Source: Chamaecyparis obtusa
Lineage: Eukaryota > Streptophyta > Pinopsida > Cupressales > Cupressaceae
Length of the DNA: 64,000 nt
Direction: 5' to 3'
Assembly (NCBI GenBank): GCA_027943335.1
Contig: BSBK01006429.1
Location: forward strand, 626,001-690,000
Shown here: in pieces, positions 25,187-38,106 of the stretch
Layout of the letters: every line of letters starts with the position of its first letter
Numbering within the stretch: position 1 is the first letter of the stretch
The notes under the pieces: model-generated
Told to the model about the DNA's origin: nothing
The model's input: only the letters and a program-made list of their open reading frames with translations
Database searches by the model: none
Made by a program: the position numbers and the translations under genes

Positions 25187-26486
25187 TGTTAGGAATAGTC
25201 CCAAGAGATAACTAAGAGGGGGGGGGGTGAATCAGTTATGTACAAGATTCAATTCTTTATCTAATTTAGTATACTTATACATAAAGCATGAACATAATGA
25301 AAGAACACAAGAACAAAACACCAATCTTTGGTTATGGGGAAACCGAAATAGGTAAAAACTCCAATGGAAATTGACACCCACTAATATACTGCACTAGAGT
25401 ACTATGATCCTTGTTAGAAGATCCTTAACCCTGTTAGGAATTACTTTACAATATATTTAGTATAGTAGACCTGGTCAAGGGTTGGACCTTATTAGGAGTC
25501 TTTTACAATTGTCCCTATTAGGGGTGAGGATGCACTATCTGAGAGCTCACTTCTCAAATGGGTGAAGGCTACAACCTTCTAAATAACAGATACACACTAT
25601 ATCTAGATCTTGGTGAATTGTGCTTTGACCTACTATCTAGATTAGTTCCAATGTATAGCACAAGTACTTTACTTGGTCACATAGACCTTCTTTTGATGGC
25701 TCAACACTTCACACACTCTACTCTATTCTGCTTAATCAACTATGAACCACACTTCAACAATCATGAATGACTGCCTATAAATATCTTTCCTCTAAATGAT
25801 ATAATCAAGTCGACATGTTAGAACCACCTTGAAATCATATTAGAGAAACCATAAGAAACTCCAATAAATATTTGGTTGGCTCTATTATGCACACAACACA
25901 TTCTAGGACCTATTCAATAAGATAATTATAGACACACGCTACACATTGTCGGCTCTACCAAAACAACTAGACCTTTCTCCTCAAGCTGAATTAACTCATG
26001 TACTCTTAACCAAACATCAATAACTATCCTCTAAGCTTAATTTCAAGGCCACATACCCACAAGATAGGTGCAACTACATAACCAATAAAATCTTTGTCGA
26101 CTCTACTGACTAAACATAGGAAACTACTGCTGGCGAATAGCGACTGTATAACTTCACTTCTACTCATCAACAGACTATGTAGATATAACTAAAACATCAC
26201 TAACATGTCTTCAACATAAATCCAAGTGCGCAAGGCTCCATGAAGTATGGGAAACTACACATAGAACACTGCATGTAACTCTGTTAGGAACACTGCTGAC
26301 ACTAGCTACTATATGACTATCTATACTAATAGTTAACCTCTACGCTCATGATATCATGTTGATATCATGTCCATGCTTCATATACATAAATCTTACTACA
26401 TAAGACTTCTGTGCATGCTACTTTCCATATGTTGACATCAATGACAAACATACAGCCAGTACTAGCCTTCTAGCGAATCTCCAACA
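25187..26486 (-). repeat. Copia B 5' LTR
   Basis: 1300 bp, tgttagg to ccaaca, matching 2289-3596. The low edge is fixed by the primer site and the high edge by the caagg duplication. Confidence 0.93.
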
Positions 26487-26491
26487 CAAGG
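26487..26491. repeat. Target-site duplication of Copia B, right copy (caagg)
   Basis: Identical to 2284-2288. Confidence 0.9.
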
Positions 26492-26933
26492 TTGCATTCT
26501 AATGGAGTGTATGTAAGTCTTATAACAAGGCACACTTTTAACAGAGTGGTTTAAATCCTTTAACCAGGTCTCATTTGACAGTGTGTTTGTAAGCTTTGAT
26601 AGGGTTGGCTTTTCAATGATCTCACTTCAAAAGAGTGAACATAATAGTAACATGTTACAAAGTGGTTTTTCCCTAATTGGGTTTCCACTATAAATCCTAG
26701 TGTTGATACTTGTGTGAATGTTTTGGTTTGAAAATTTTTGTGTTTTACAAGTTAGATGCTATTGGATAAGTGGACTGGACTACTATATGTATCTGTTATG
26801 CAATCAGTAATGACCAAGTAGGTGTTGGTTATTAGATCTAATTTGTTGAAGAGTTTAAAGTTTGTTTTTATACATCTAGACCTGAGAACAACTGATTCAC
26901 CCCCCCTCTCTATTGTTCTAAATCATATTAATA
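26492..26933 (+). repeat. Copia A 3' LTR, second part
   Basis: Continues the LTR interrupted at 2288; the text aaatccttt...acaagg recurs on both sides in the style of one LTR. Near the end it has ctgattcacccc, the motif also found near the ends of the Copia B, C and D LTRs. The end is put at 26933 (…attaata), assuming a CA terminus mutated to TA; this edge is uncertain by some tens of bases. Total LTR length would be about 1.48 kb. Confidence 0.7.
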
Positions 26934-27159
26934 GAAATAAGATGCACTATGGCATTACATGTTTTGAGCTTAAACTGTACACAGTCAGTGAAAGCATGAC
27001 CGAGAAAATGTTTTCTAGTTGATAAATAGCGGCAAGGTTAACTAAGACATGGTATCTCCTAAGTAATATTTAAGTGTAAACTGAACACAACTACATCTAC
27101 TAAGTTGTGGTAGGTAAAGCATTAAATGCAAAAGTTTGATAAGGAAATGAATTTTTGGG

Positions 27160-27167
27160 TATAAATA
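27160..27167 (+). promoter_or_regulatory. TATA-like box upstream of the element D second ORF
   Basis: TATAAATA in the noncoding stretch 26934-27362, 203 bp before the ATG at 27363. Element C has a TATA-like box at an almost equal distance from its own start. This suggests an internal promoter but does not prove one. Confidence 0.45.
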
Positions 27168-27362
27168 CACAATGGACTTAGTAATTTTTTTCACATGGTG
27201 ATTATGAAGAACCAAAGTGATTGGAGTAGATTTGAGTGAAGAATTACTAGAGCTATCAGTAGATATTTAAAGGATTTTTGAGCAAGTTCATCTTGATCAA
27301 AAGTAAGTTCAGCATCCATCGAGTTACTTTACAATATATTTGCAAAGTCCTAAATTTCATAA

Positions 27363-30300
27363 ATGATGGCATCCTCATCCAAGATTATGAAAGCTAAGTT
27401 TGGGAGTAATAACAAGGTCAACCTAATTAAGTCCACAACCTGTGATGAGTCAAAATACAAGTTAAACCCCAAGATTGTATCAAAAATTGACCAAACTGGC
27501 ACATTTTCAAGTATTCCACCTAGGGTTTTGTTGGTCCAAGATATTTTTTCATACAACCACTGCAAAATTGGTGAATTGGGGGATTTTGAGCTTTAATCCA
27601 CCTTCTAGGAGCTATGCATAGATAGAAAGCTCAAGGATGAGCATAAACACTTGGAGGTGAAGGGTTTAATGAACACCTTATATTTCCTGAGAGAGTTCAA
27701 GATATAATGGATTAGGGTTTTATTGAGCCGAGTGTATGAAGGGAACTTATGGATGGATGAACTAGTAAAAATCACTATTTAGACATTATATATGTAGTCA
27801 CTAGTTACCCTATTAATGATAAAGTGAAACCCATTAGGAATGCACCAAGGACCAAAATCAAGAAGTTAACTGGAGAATAATGGGATGAAAGAGGTATGAG
27901 AGTCAACATTATTGTTGATCTTGAGATAAGGTTTGGAGCATATGTAGTCAGTTATAAAATATTTCAATCAAGAAGGCTGAACAATGTACTGTGTGAGCCG
28001 TGGACATTGCTTACAAGATTGTGAAGAAATGTTTCCAATATGACCTAGCTGAGCTACTACTGAAATAGTTGGAAGAAAATATAAGAACCATAAGGATAGC
28101 TAAGTAAAATAATTGTAAGTTTGGCTCCCTGCTGATTTGTATATTTTTCTATGTACAAAACTTCTTTCCCTCAGTCGATAATGTTGATTGGGATGTCAAC
28201 CGACCTATCATAATGAAAATTGGTGATTTTATTCAAAGTTTGGGTCATAATTTTGTGAGTGTCATGGACATTTATTTTGATCAATTTAATGAGAGAATTC
28301 ATCAAAGGATAAGGATACTAGGTTAGCTGGTACAAAAACATAAAGATGATATATGCTTTCTACTGGACACTGACTCTGGTTTGATCAAGGAAGTTGAACC
28401 AAGGTCTTCTTGGTTTCCCCCTATGGGCTATGAACTAGATATTGACTAAGCTTCCAATTCAATAAAATAATTATTGGCCGATCTAAAAGATCCAAAGGCA
28501 ACTAGGTTCGGTACCTATGAAGTGGGAAAACTAAGAATCAAAATGGATCTAGTGGGAGTGAAGGTAAGTAGAAAATACAAGAAAATGATGGACACCTTGG
28601 AAAAATATTTTGTTGATAAAGTACAAGGAGATGAAGCATCTGAAGCTAATCTAGTTGAAGAGGCAACCGAGGAACAATTATTAATTCAGAACAGTGAACA
28701 TGATGAGGAGGAAACTGAGTCTGACAAGGAGATTTAAACTACATTGGTCAAGGCCACAAGGAAGAGAAAATAAGAAAAAGCACCAACAAGAGAAAGGACA
28801 AGGTCCTTGAAAACTACTTCTCTACCCCTGAAGAAAGGAATAGTAAAAATTTCAAGGCCAACTCCCACCAAAACTTATTAGAATAAGAGAGATGCCCAAG
28901 TCACCTTTGAGAAACCTAAAAAGAGGAGGAGATTAATTAGAGTTAAAGATGATGTTGATGAAGATGATGAAGAAGAAGATCAAGGTAAATTTAAAGTAGT
29001 TGTAAATAAAATCCAATCAGTAGATGAGTTAGCAAATAACATAAAGGAAATAGGGAGCCTAGCTCAGCCTAAATTGAATCGGTATGTATATATGTCTATC
29101 AAAGATCGGGAAAAAGTTGAAGAGGTAGTCATACAAATGATGATCAATTTTAAAAGGGTACCAATAGAATTTGAAAAATATGTACCTAAAGAACTATATG
29201 AGAAAGTTTTAGCCATATGGACTTATGCCCACACACTAAAAAGAAAATGTAGGAGCACTCATTGATTTTGGTTATGCCTAGTCTATCAGTTCCCAAGATA
29301 GAAGATTTGATGAAACAATACTCTAAATTATTTCTAATGATGAGTAGAGCCTTTACATATTGGAAGGAAACCTTGAAGAGGTTGATGAAAACAAAAAGCT
29401 TCTATGGAAAACAATTTTAAAAGCCTGAGAAGAAGCAGATCAACTAGATTTGTCTATAATTCCCAAGAAGAAGAACAAGAAGAAAGGAACCAAGGACCCA
29501 ATTGACTTATGTAATACCGAGGTAATAGATGAAACCATTGCTATTGATTTCTACCCAAATGGATACATAGAGGAATATAGATAGGATACTTCCAAGAAGT
29601 TAGTCACACCAGAGACAAATGATATTTTAATTGAGGACATCACCAATGGAGATCCTGATGATATAAATGATGATGAGGATATCAAATCTATTGTAGACAC
29701 CACCAAGGAGAATGCACCTAGTGAGGGAGAAACATGAGAAATATTAGGTGACTTACTGATATTGGTACAAGTAGTTGAAATTTTCACACAGAAGGAACCT
29801 AAAGGCTCAACCCCCGAGAAACAAAAGGATACACCTAAGGGACAGGGTATAATGGAGAAAAAATCTTCCAATGAGCCTGAGAATACAAAGGCAAAAAAAA
29901 ATCACTAGAAGTGAATAAACATGTTGAATCAACTATAAAAAAGACCAAAAAAAATGCCTAGAGACAAGCTACTGAGACATTGGTCACTAGTCAAGCTAAG
30001 GAAGAAAGTGTGTCTATCGAGATGGAAAACTCAAATCTGGAGACTAAAGCTCTAGTTCCTTACACAAAATCACCAACACTAGAGAAGAAGAAGAAGAAGA
30101 AACATGGTAGGGGTCCTATCACACTTGATGAGGTTATTGAAATACATGAATGTGACCCTAGGACATTAGACCCCGAAGCATTGAGAAGATATGGGGAATT
30201 GTGCACAAGGAAGGCTACATAGGAGAAAATGAAAAAGGAGAATACAAGTAAAAAATTTTTGGAGGATGTTATAGATATTATACTACAAGTAGTTCCTAAT

Positions 30301-30953
30301 GTCATGTTGATGATAAAACTCCCATAGCTGATCAACTTGCAACTCTAACAGGTCACATAAATGCCCTCGATATAGATGCTAAGAAAAGACTAGAAGAACA
30401 AGAAAAAGAAAAAATATAGTTAAAGTTAACCAAGAAAATATGACAGGAAGTGGAAATTAATAAGGTCAAGCTCTCATAGGTTATTATCGATCTTGAAACT
30501 ACAATTCATCAAATAATTCAAATTTTGTACAAGTTATGTACTATGGATCAATTAACTACCGAGTTTAGTGAAAAGATCAAGAAACTTGATGAAGAGATAA
30601 AGGTCAGAGCAAATAATTCTCTAACCAAGAAAAATGATTTTCATAAGGATATTTCAAAGGTTCAAGAACTTCGGTAGTTGATAATTGATTTGACGAAGTA
30701 AGAAGATACAAGGAGTGATCAAATCACTGAGCTTCAAGTTGAGTTGCTTCCACATCCTAAGATCATGAAGCGTCATGTGAATAAGGAAAAAGATTTAGTT
30801 TGCACCCCAAAAATTCATGTACTGGAAAATATTTTTGACATGCATGCACAAGTCGGTTTAGAGAACATTGCTCTTGAGAACCTAAAAGAGGAATAGGAAA
30901 ACCTCTTGGATTCACTCAAGAAAACCCATCAGCATATTTTTGATAAGTTGTAA
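27363..30953 (+). pseudogene. Element D second ORF, large protein of unknown function
   Basis: Start-to-stop span of 3591 bp (1197 codons) from ATG 27363 to TAA 30951, with stops and frameshifts between. It is homologous to the element C ORF at 32580-36125 in layout: a Ser-rich start (MASSSK), then FSSIPPRVLLVQDI matching the C-copy LSSIPLKFLLINDV; a helical middle (DLAELLL; FYVQNFFPSV near 28160); a FGTYEVGKLRIKM block near 28509 matching FGTYEEAKSKITM in C; then long Lys/Glu-rich, coiled-coil-like segments to the end (QHIFDKL). No RT, integrase, protease or RNase H motif is present. The N-terminal half loosely recalls plant mobile-domain or plant-transposon-associated proteins, but I cannot assign it. 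It is not a recognised host gene. Confidence 0.65.
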
Positions 30954-31018
30954 GTACTTTATTTTTGTTTGGCATTAATTTCAAAAAGGGGGAAAGTCTG
31001 TGTATATAGATTATATAT
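30954..31018 (+). other. Element D 3' UTR, left part
   Basis: Short noncoding tail with a purine run AAAAAGGGGGAAAG (near 30983), cut by insertion of element C at 31018. It resumes at 39330. Confidence 0.7.
31014..31018. repeat. Target-site duplication of element C, left copy (tatat)
   Basis: Identical to 39325-39329. The sequence is low in complexity, but it sits exactly at both LTR termini. Confidence 0.75.
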
Positions 31019-32238
31019 TGTTGGAAATGTACTATGGGAAAGTGAGATACTGAGAGCAGGGGTGAATCAAATATCTACTATTAATTCTACTTTGACATAA
31101 ACTCAACTTGTTTATCATAAACATCAAATTCAATACTGAAATAGATCTGACAATCTAATCTTCATCCATGAAATTGAAACATAACAAAAATATTTTGGTT
31201 ACCCTCAAACCTTTGAAAGGTAAAATTGGGGTGGGGATGAAACCCACAAATCTTCACTATTGGAGTATTAAAGTTTTCCACTTAGGGCTACAAAATTTGA
31301 TCATAAACTAATGATATAACCTATGAGGGGTCTTCCCTATTAAGAGCTTATAGACTTATACAATCTACCTTGGTTAAATTATTTAAAAATTACAACAAGG
31401 TAAGCCCTCAGTTAAGAGATTTACATAGGCCTGTGAGGACCACTTTGTTAAGAGATTTACCTTGATTCACCTACTAAAATGTCTCAGTACCTGATCCTTC
31501 AGTTTTTACTATGATTTTTGATAATTGATCTTCTCCTTCCAATACTTGTTTGATCTCCTCAATCAAATATATCTTTGTTCTGCCCTTCACTTCTTTTCTT
31601 AGTAACTCTGACTAATCTCTGCCTGTATCAAAATACTTATTTGTTCTACGTATGAGATCCCCTCCATTCCATTCATACACATACATAATATGTTTTAGGG
31701 TTTAAGATCTCATCTTATATAGACAACAAATCAACCTCCTAGATCAAGATTAATGATCTACATTTTCTACTTATGTCGCTTAAGCATTCCCTTAATCTAA
31801 TAGGCTACATAGCTGACATAGGGATTAATGATTACAATATAATGCATAATCACCTCTGTGATTCCCTCAACAAATATTAAATATTGCATACATGTTGGCC
31901 AAAATGGTTTACCTAAGTGTTTGTGCCATTACAAACACATATGCCAAATTTGGCTTGCTCGACATATGAAGTCTTTGACACTTGGCATTAATTGTTCTTC
32001 ATATACTAGTGATTGGCACTAACACTTCCATACAACTCAGCATAAAATTCTTGACTATTACTGAAGTACTCGGTTACCTTTGACTTTCTTGGCAGTAACT
32101 ACTACTTGATAAATATACAAGTTTATTCAATGACTCAGCCTTTATAAAATGGTTCAGTCATAGTGATGATTGACCAACATTGCCCAGAAAATGACTAAGC
32201 ACTAGACATGAATGGACAAGAAAAATTAGGGATCAACA
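31019..32238 (-). repeat. Element C 3' LTR
   Basis: 1220 bp, tgttggaaat to atcaaca, matching 38107-39324 over its whole length. Confidence 0.92.
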
Positions 32239-32250
32239 ATCTCCCCCTTT
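32239..32250 (-). other. Element C polypurine tract
   Basis: Minus strand reads AAAGGGGGAGAT against the 3' LTR, identical to the tracts of Copia A and Copia B. The stretch 32251-32579 is the element's 3' UTR, with T-rich runs on the plus strand and nothing else recognised. Confidence 0.88.
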
Positions 32251-32579
32251 GATATTAGTGGAAAAATCACTTTGTCATGATGGTTACATTACAACAAGTC
32301 CATTTAGTAATATGAATACTCCGCCTAAGACTCTAACTCGGTCTTCAAAAGATTCTACATATATATACACAAGACTTTTTGACATACAACTCAATATATG
32401 TATTACAAAATAGTATGTGATACCTAAGTCATACCTTTATATTCATTCCTCACTATATTTTCTTTGTATGTGTCATTTCATTTCATTTCCCCTTTATTCT
32501 TGTCATTCTCATGTCATTTCCTATTATTCTTGTCACTGTCATGGCATGTCATTTCCCCCCTTTTTTTTGTCACTTGAAG

Positions 32580-35500
32580 CTATAGGGGTGTAGGGGTGAG
32601 AAAATACTTATCCAAAAATGGTTTATGAAGTTTCATTATCATACCTAATGCATTGTCCCTTCCTGACCTGAGAAACTCCAAAACCTATATCTTTATTTCT
32701 AGCTGGGCAGCTAGATCAACTAAGCTCTCGACAATAGAGAGATGAGGATCTCTCTATACTAAGTCCTTTGTCATTGCTAATTCCTTTTGCATATAATTTA
32801 TTTTATCTCTTAATCACCCATCATTAGCCATCAAGTCAGCTAATCTCCCTTGTGCATGAAGTAGCCTAGTGAAGTGAATGGAGCTAAAGCTTGCATCCAT
32901 GCTCAGTGAATGACCCATAGACTTAAAGTCTAGTTGAAGTTTGTCAATAAGGTCTTGATTGTCCTTAGTGAAGTCTTCTACATTACATAGTTTTTTTTAT
33001 AGAGAATGAACATTGTGCACAACTTCTTCTAAATTAGTCAGTAAGGCAGAATGTTCTACCTACTTTACTGCAATTTTGGTGGAGACATTTTCAAGTACGT
33101 TGGTCTAAAAATTTCTCTCAAACCACTACATGAGTTTTCTATTTTCCTCACTATCATAACTATTCACCTTTTTAACAATTTTAACTAGTTTTTCCAAGAT
33201 AGGTGCAATGTCATTCACATCATCCATTTCGAAAGCTTCAATAAATATACCTTTAATTTCATGAAAAACTTGTTTTCGTTGATACTCTCTTCTTAACTCT
33301 TCTTGCTTTATTTTATTCTTCAAAAGATCTTGCAATATTTTCATTTTCTCATAAGTTAAGTTATCAGTGTCCCACTTAGGAATCACTATAACTTCATCGA
33401 GTGTAACCTATGTTCCTGGAGATTTCTCCTTTTTCTTATATGATTTCTTCTTAGGTGTATCTCCACTCGGCATCTGTATAAGAGCTTTAATAGCCTCATG
33501 TTCTTTAGGCTCTAGATTTTCTTGGTTTCCTCCTCTATTGTCTTCTTTTCCTCCACATAAGGACTTTTTATTACGAATGCATATTTATCTATGTGATCTT
33601 TGAGGCTTGCTTCTCCTTGTTCTTTCTTACCTTCCTTGACAGATGCACTATCTATTGTTATTGTTGGATTGTCCTGTTGCTTGGCACTAGTACTTTGTGA
33701 GACTTGAAATTCAACTGTGACCATATGAGAACTTATAGGTGTAGTGTCCATAGTTGATGTACTCTCAATCCTTGGATAGTCATGTACCTAAATTAAAATG
33801 GGATTGGTGCTCGGTAGAAACTATTATGAGGCTGCCTCGACAAGTATTTGACTCTTAATTTCTTCCTCTGTTAATATGGTAGCTTTGATTTGGGTATCCT
33901 CAATGATATCCACAATTGTGATCACATCCTATGATCCACTCACATCTTCCTTATTTCCTTCTTCTTCCTCTAAATTATGAGCTTCATTAATGTCTTCCTT
34001 ATTGTCTACCTCCACTTTACTGGATGTACCTTCACCCAATTGTGAACTCTTCTAAATTATCAGTCTAAAAATGATCTTCCACAACATAGTGCTTTGTTGA
34101 ACAATATCTTCAAGATTATGTTGTAAAATAGAATAGGCCTGGAGTTTGGGTATAAACCTATTCCTGTACTACTCCATATATATCTTTATGTACTCTAGAG
34201 ATAGATTTGGCATGACCCTAGCTAGTTTACTATCCCTTATCTATTTTTTTGTCATCATGGCATATTGCCATTTCTGATCAATTATTTTATATAGATCTTC
34301 AAGGATGAGATTCCCCATCTGTAAAGGTGTCATATTGAATGTGCACAACATCTCTAGGATTGCCTCTTCCACTTTCTCTTCGTCATCAATGTTTAACTTT
34401 TCAAATTTGATTTTATTAAAGCCTACTAATCCAACAATGCTTTTGATATTGTGGCATATTTCATCCATAGTAAATTGACATATTTGTGATGATACTTCCA
34501 CCTTTTCATTCTCATTTGTAGCTATCTCTTCATAATCATCATATTTCTCCAAAAATAACTTCCTTCTTGGTTTTTTCCTGAGATTACTCGGCACAACCTT
34601 AGTTTGAAAAGGTTTCCTTTTTCCTGATGTGGGTGTCTTTTTCTTTAGCTTGACACCTTTGAAATTTGAAGCTACTATGGTTCTAGGTCTAAGTACTGTA
34701 GGGGGAGTGGTATTTTGTTTCTATAGTTTTTTCTTGCCAGGCTTGACAACTGATACCTTCTTTCCTTTCTTTGGAATTTTAGTATCCTCCTCATCACTAC
34801 CTTTAGACTCACTATTCTTATCTTCTCCTAGCCCTTATGTTAGTTTAAGAGGTACATTTTCCTCTTCTCCTTCTCCTAGAATCTTTTTTAGGTTCTTAAC
34901 TAGTTTCTTACTCTTTCTTTCCATGGTTTCTAACTTTAACCCCATAGTTATCTTAGACTTAGCTTCCTCGTAAGTCCCAAATGGTTTATCCTTTCTATCA
35001 ATTTCCTTAGCTAGTAAAGAGGTTATGAATATTGTTGTCTCATCTACATTTACCTCATAAGCTAGTGGCCTAATCCATGATATTCTCAATATAAAAACTT
35101 GAGCATAAGTGTAGTCGGTATCCACTAGAAAACATGTCATTGTAGTGCTTCACTACTAGGAATAAAGGGATCCTACTCCTCTTTGTCATTTTCTTTTTGA
35201 ATTCTACAAAGTAACTATCCATAACACTTTCACATTTCTCTCCTAACTAATCAACAAACTCATTTATTTGCTAGGTGACTAGTCAGTCCTTATTCCATAC
35301 AACATCTTCAATTGTAGGGAAACTATTCTGAACATATAAGAATAAACAAGTGAGAAGAGAACTGAACATACACATTGAATTCTTGGATTTTTTGATTGAA
35401 GTAAAGTTCTTGGCAAGGTGGGTTAACTACAACTCGGCAAGATCATAAGTGTGATCTTTCTTCACCATCTTCCATGCTTGATCGACTGCAACACAATGAA

Positions 35501-36125
35501 CACTATCTAACCTGCTAGATTAATAGAATTTGTGAGCAATCACTCTCACTACAAAATCCATTTCCAGATGAATGATTGTAGATATAGTCATTCCTCTCTT
35601 ATTCCACACTACATGAGTGTTTTTTTGTATTATTTCTTTACTCTGGCATCTCATTGAATTCTTCCCTATTAGACTAGGGTAACCAGTGAATCGATGTATC
35701 ATATCCTTATTAATCTTGACTGGTCCATCCTCCAGCCATATCTTCATGTCATAAACTCTTCTTAACACAATTTTTATCCATTCAACATTAAAGTTTCACG
35801 ATAAATCAAGCACATGTATTAACCCTTTCTCAGTAATTTGTTGATGTTTAGCCTTCAACACTCTGTTGTTGCATAACTTGTTATATACCTCCCTTAGCTC
35901 ATAATTTCCTATTTCTCCAATTTTACACATGTATCATGAGCGTACATCATTGATTAGTAAGAATTTTAGTGGAATCGATGATAGGGCACCTATGAGATCT
36001 CCCTTCACCGCACTTTTTGGAACTGCTTGAATTTTTTGTCGTTTACATGCATCATTCCTCACAAGTTGAACATTCAAAACTTCCTTTCCTTGCATCTTAG
36101 TTGCAGAAGATGAAGTAGATGCCAT
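32580..36125 (-). pseudogene. Element C second ORF, large protein of unknown function
   Basis: ATG at 36125-36123 (MASTSSSATKMQGKE) to TAG at 32582-32580: 3546 bp, a whole number of codons (1182), close to the 1197 of element D. N-terminal third: LSSIPLKFLLINDV near 35940-35985, MIHRFTGYPSL near 35668-35700, VWNKRGM and a helical block to 35520, DLAELL near 35430. Then FGTYEEAKSKITM near 34942-34980, followed by Lys/Glu-rich and acidic coiled-coil-like stretches to the C-terminus. Several stops and frame changes interrupt it. No pol motif, membrane segment or signal peptide is visible. The GYP block and following helices vaguely resemble plant mobile-domain proteins; this is not an assignment. 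Confidence 0.65.
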
Positions 36126-36331
36126 ATCTTTGAAATCTAGGGTTCCAATTATGAAATCAAGTTACTTAGTAATACCTTGTTCCAATAGTCCTTTTGAAGT
36201 TTATTGACGACACACTATAAAGATCTTCGCAAATTTCACTTAACAAAAATAGATCTTTGTAAATCGCCTTGAAATCGCTCTACAAGTTCTCAAATCATTG
36301 GGTGAAATAAGAATAAATGGTAACATTTGGC

Positions 36332-36337
36332 TTTATA
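36332..36337 (-). promoter_or_regulatory. TATA-like box upstream of the element C second ORF
   Basis: Minus strand reads TATAAA in the 581-bp noncoding gap between the two ORFs, about 207-212 bp before the ATG. This spacing mirrors element D (203 bp). It may drive a separate transcript of the second ORF. Confidence 0.45.
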
Positions 36338-36706
36338 GACACCAAACGGTCAGATTAGGGCTTCATTAAATGATTTGTACATTAGGTAGGTGTATACAGT
36401 TGTTTCAACCTTCTCATGTCAACTTGGTTAACATGTACTCAATCAACACTACCATTTAGTTTCTACTCAGTAGATATCATATCTCGACTATCATAGTAGC
36501 TTGACATACACTAAGTGACTCTGTCAATATGTACCTAAGTACTAATTCTCAACATGAAATGTGCAATATAAGTTCTTTCTCAGATCTTTCCCAATGCATC
36601 TCAATTTATGTAGATATGGACTTTAACATATCAAATGTCAAGAACTGATGTAAAATAAATGATTAGAAAATTCATCTCCTCACATACCTTATTTTATTAG
36701 TTTGAT

Positions 36707-38045
36707 GTAGTGTGATCACCTAATCCATTGGATTGGGTGACCTCAGGTTCACTGGCTCCACTACTACTTCCTTCTTCTTTCTTTTTCCATGTATTATTCA
36801 TTTGGTTTCTTATTTTTTCAACAGTTTCTTCATTCTTGAATTGTTCATTGCTTAGTGCATGTTCTCTGCAATCTCTTTTTATGTGATCAATCTTGTGGCA
36901 TTTGTAACAACTAGAATTCTACTCATCCAACTCTTGGATTTACCTCTAAAATGTGTCTTCAAATAGTTTACTCCAATATGACCATATTTTCCACAATAAT
37001 GACAACTATACCATGTTTTTTAGTCTCAATTGAATGTGTTACCTTTCCTAGGTGCTTTATTCTACTTATTGGATGTCCACTTAGCTTTGGATCTACATTC
37101 TTGTGCTTTATGACCATATTTATGACAGTTAAAACAATGTCCTTGAAATATAAGTGAGGTAGATGGATTACTAACCTTTGACCTGCATTCATGTGCCTGA
37201 TGTCCATGTTTCTTACAATTAAAACAATTTCCATTGAACTTTTGTTTAGGACTGGACTTAACATTCTTTCTTTTGTAGATGTTCATTCTGTGTCCTAGCT
37301 TTCCACAATGATGGCATGTGGGTTTATTGTTCTTTGAAATTTCATTCCTTTGTTCTCCACTTTTGATGATTCTCCTTTTTCAGTGGATGCCAAGTGCTCA
37401 TCATGTCCAAGTCTAGAAGTATCACTGGATCTTCTTGGTGATCTTAATAGTTTGTAAAATTATTTCACAACTTCATTTATCTTGTTCATTCTTTCATTGA
37501 GTTCCTTTTTAGATCTCAATTCATTCTTCATTTGGCTATTCTCTGATCTCATATTTGTGATTTCCATATCTTTCCTGCTCAACTCTTGATTAGAAAGTAA
37601 TAGTTTATTCACCATGTCCAATTGATTGTTTTTCATCCTTTTTCATGTCACATTTCCTTTCATCAAGTCTTATAGACATTTTTCTTTTGTCTTCTTCGGC
37701 CATTGTCTTTTCTTCTTCAACTTTCTTTTTATGTTCAATTACTTCACATAATCTTACTGACTGACTTTCCTACTCTCTCTTTAGATTTATGATATCTTCA
37801 TTTAGTATGTTGTTTATCTATAACAAGTTTGTTATAGCAGCATCACTTTTAGTGGGATTTCCATTTTCAAATAGACCTTTAGTATCCTCTTCTTGATATA
37901 GTGTATCATTCTGTTGAATTGCCAATTCTTTCCTTTTTCTTAACGATTTCTTCAATTCACCTCTGGCTGCTTCAAGCTGGTGAAGTACAAGTTGAATGTC
38001 TATCTTCTGATTCTCTATGATCTTTCCCAACTTATAAACCTCCAT
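36707..38045 (-). pseudogene. Element C first ORF: coiled coil plus zinc-knuckle array (gag-like)
   Basis: ATG 38045-38043 lies about 45 bp inside the primer site; TAA at 36709-36707. The N-terminal half is Lys/Glu/Gln-rich and predicted by eye to be coiled coil (KIIENQKIDIQLVLHQLEA near 37965-38030). The C-terminal half carries five knuckle-like C-x2-C-x4-H-x4-C motifs: near 37275-37315 (last Cys now Tyr), 37187-37228 (CFNCKKHGHQAHEC), 37100-37141 (CFNCHKYGHKAQEC), 36965-37005 (last Cys now Tyr) and 36868-36910 (CYKCHKIDHIKRDC). Knuckles of this kind bind nucleic acid in retroelement nucleocapsids. No capsid-like domain was recognised. Stops and frameshifts interrupt it near 37817, 37770, 37635 and 37460. 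Confidence 0.7.
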
Positions 38046-38090
38046 CTCAAAGATCTTAACTCGCAAGTGATTAGACTTCTTTAAGAGACT

Positions 38091-38105
38091 TAGCTCTGAT
38101 ACCAA
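38091..38105 (-). other. Element C primer-binding site (tRNA-Met)
   Basis: Minus strand reads TTGGTATCAGAGCTA, a perfect initiator tRNA-Met match, one base inside the 5' LTR. Confidence 0.9.
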
Positions 38106-38106
38106 C

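Larger units (their letters stand above)
2289..26486 (-). mobile_element. Copia B, Ty1/copia LTR retrotransposon interrupted by a gypsy array
   Basis: Complete element on the minus strand: 5' LTR 25187-26486, primer site 25171-25186, gag-protease-integrase 23184-25129, the rest of integrase with RT and RNase H at 3951-6120, polypurine tract 3597-3608, and 3' LTR 2289-3596. Domain order PR-INT-RT-RH marks it as Ty1/copia. A perfect 5-bp target duplication (caagg) flanks it. The gypsy array at 6121-23183 splits integrase; without it the element would be about 7.1 kb. LTR mismatch over the first ~240 bases is roughly 9 percent by eye, so it is not recent. Many stops make it non-functional. Confidence 0.95.

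Noticed and set aside
27363..30953. Interpretation of the large ORF as a host gene
   Set aside because: It has a homologous copy within a complete LTR element (C), lies between retroelement signals, is full of stops and shows no intron structure.
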